The notes beneath the pieces are model-generated. The model had not been told where the DNA came from. It searched no databases and saw nothing but the letters and a program-made list of their open reading frames with translations. Positions 6,047-6,560 of a DNA stretch of 6,560 bases are shown here, in pieces (position 1 is the stretch's first letter; every line of letters starts with the position of its first letter). The position numbers and the translations under genes were made by a program. Location of the stretch: NCBI GenBank assembly GCA_946405045.1, contig CAMJFV010000111.1, positions 1 through 6,560 of the forward strand. The letters run 5' to 3'. Origin of the DNA: an uncultured Bacteroidales bacterium. Its GTDB lineage: Bacteria > Bacteroidota > Bacteroidia > Bacteroidales > Paludibacteraceae.

Positions 6047-6560
6047 TCACTTAGGAGCCCGCCTATACAAGAAAATTGCAATAAGCAAGAACAAGAAATT
6101 CGGAATCCACACCGCTATTCGTGGGCTCAATCCTCCACTTATCGCAAATGTGGCTGAAATAGTATCAAACAAAATATATGAAAAACTCAATCCCAAACCT
6201 ATACCAAGGTTCATACCCATACCTCCTTTCACCTTCTTGCTTGCCAAAGCAAATCCTATAGTGGTAAGGATAAAAGCGGCGAACGGCTGTGAATGTCGTT
6301 TCTCATATTCAATCTCAAACTCCTGGATACTTCCCACTCCACGACTACGCTGCTTCTCTATATAGCGTTCAAGCTGAGCATTGGTCATCTGTTGCTGCAT
6401 CTCTCGATAGACGAAGAAATCCTCGGTATCCACATTCAATGTGGTATCTTTTCGTTCTCCAGAAGTCATAGCCTCCTGCATACCTACGAAATCACGAGTC
6501 ACCCATTTACGAAGTTCAAAATGGCCAAGAGTATCGTAGTCGGCAAACTGAGCAGTAGTG
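6047..6560 (-). CDS. LptF/LptG-family lipopolysaccharide export permease, C-terminal part (runs off the window)
   Basis: The reading frame is open to the right edge, so the last 170 residues of a longer protein are present. An apparent GTG start at 6502 is only an internal Val, since 19 further codons continue upstream without a stop. The first half is soluble and polar, with the C-terminal end of the periplasmic domain and a helical stretch containing LERYIEKQRSRG. Then follows the family hallmark: a charged E-Y-E-K-R-H-S-Q-P-F entering a membrane helix (PFAAFILTTIGFALA), a Gly-rich loop (KGGMGMNLGIGLG) leading into a second helix, and a final helix beginning AVWIPNFLF. LptF and LptG are the membrane subunits of the LptBFGC transporter, which extracts lipopolysaccharide from the inner membrane. 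The C-terminal half cannot say which of the two this is. It stands at the upstream end of the operon with the carboxyltransferase. Confidence 0.93.
   Translation of the reverse strand, partial: TTAQFADYDTLGHFELRKWVTRDFVGMQEAMTSGERKDTTLNVDTEDFFVYREMQQQMTNAQLERYIEKQRSRGVGSIQEFEIEYEKRHSQPFAAFILTTIGFALASKKVKGGMGMNLGIGLGLSFSYILFDTISATFAISGGLSPRIAVWIPNFLFLLIAIFLYRRAPK

Noticed and set aside
6042..6365. A plus-strand frame of 107 codons opposite the permease
   Set aside because: It is the antisense shadow of the conserved Lpt C-terminal helices and has no supporting signals.

Overview
The window looks like a chromosomal segment of a Bacteroidales bacterium, probably Prevotellaceae or a relative. 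This rests on three things. Candidate promoters match the Bacteroidota consensus (TAnnTTTG at -7, TTTG at -33). Start codons lack Shine-Dalgarno sequences and are preceded by A-rich leaders. The proteins (a secreted M3 dipeptidase, an MmdA/PccB-type carboxyltransferase, an LptF/LptG permease) resemble those of that group. No tRNA, rRNA, CRISPR array, integrase or transposase gene is visible.

The left part (1-1900) is a self-contained divergent pair. A six-helix membrane protein, possibly DUF998-type, is read leftward and ends at a strong bidirectional terminator (34-71). An AraC-family regulator is read rightward. Between them lies a short control region with one good promoter (minus strand, 819-851), a -7 element for the regulator (905-912), and a nested palindrome and inverted repeat that could be an operator. 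The regulator probably controls its divergent neighbour, itself, or both.

The right part (1900-6560) is all on the minus strand and reads like an operon. In transcription order it holds the 3' end of an LptF/LptG permease (lipopolysaccharide export), a 513-residue acyl-CoA carboxyltransferase, a 121-residue biotin carboxyl carrier protein, and a secreted Dcp-like M3 metallopeptidase that ends at a second bidirectional terminator (1866-1903). The first three genes are 20 and 15 bases apart. A 79-base gap before the peptidase carries a small hairpin flanked by 5-base direct repeats, which may be a dispersed palindromic element.

The carboxyltransferase and the biotin carrier would work together: the carrier's biotin brings the carboxyl group to or from the acyl-CoA bound on the transferase. 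The partner that loads or unloads the biotin (a biotin carboxylase, or a sodium-pumping decarboxylase beta subunit) is not next to them, so the pair must borrow it from elsewhere. No clearly new system is evident. The points most worth a second look are this orphan two-subunit module, its altered substrate-pocket residues, and the two intergenic control regions.
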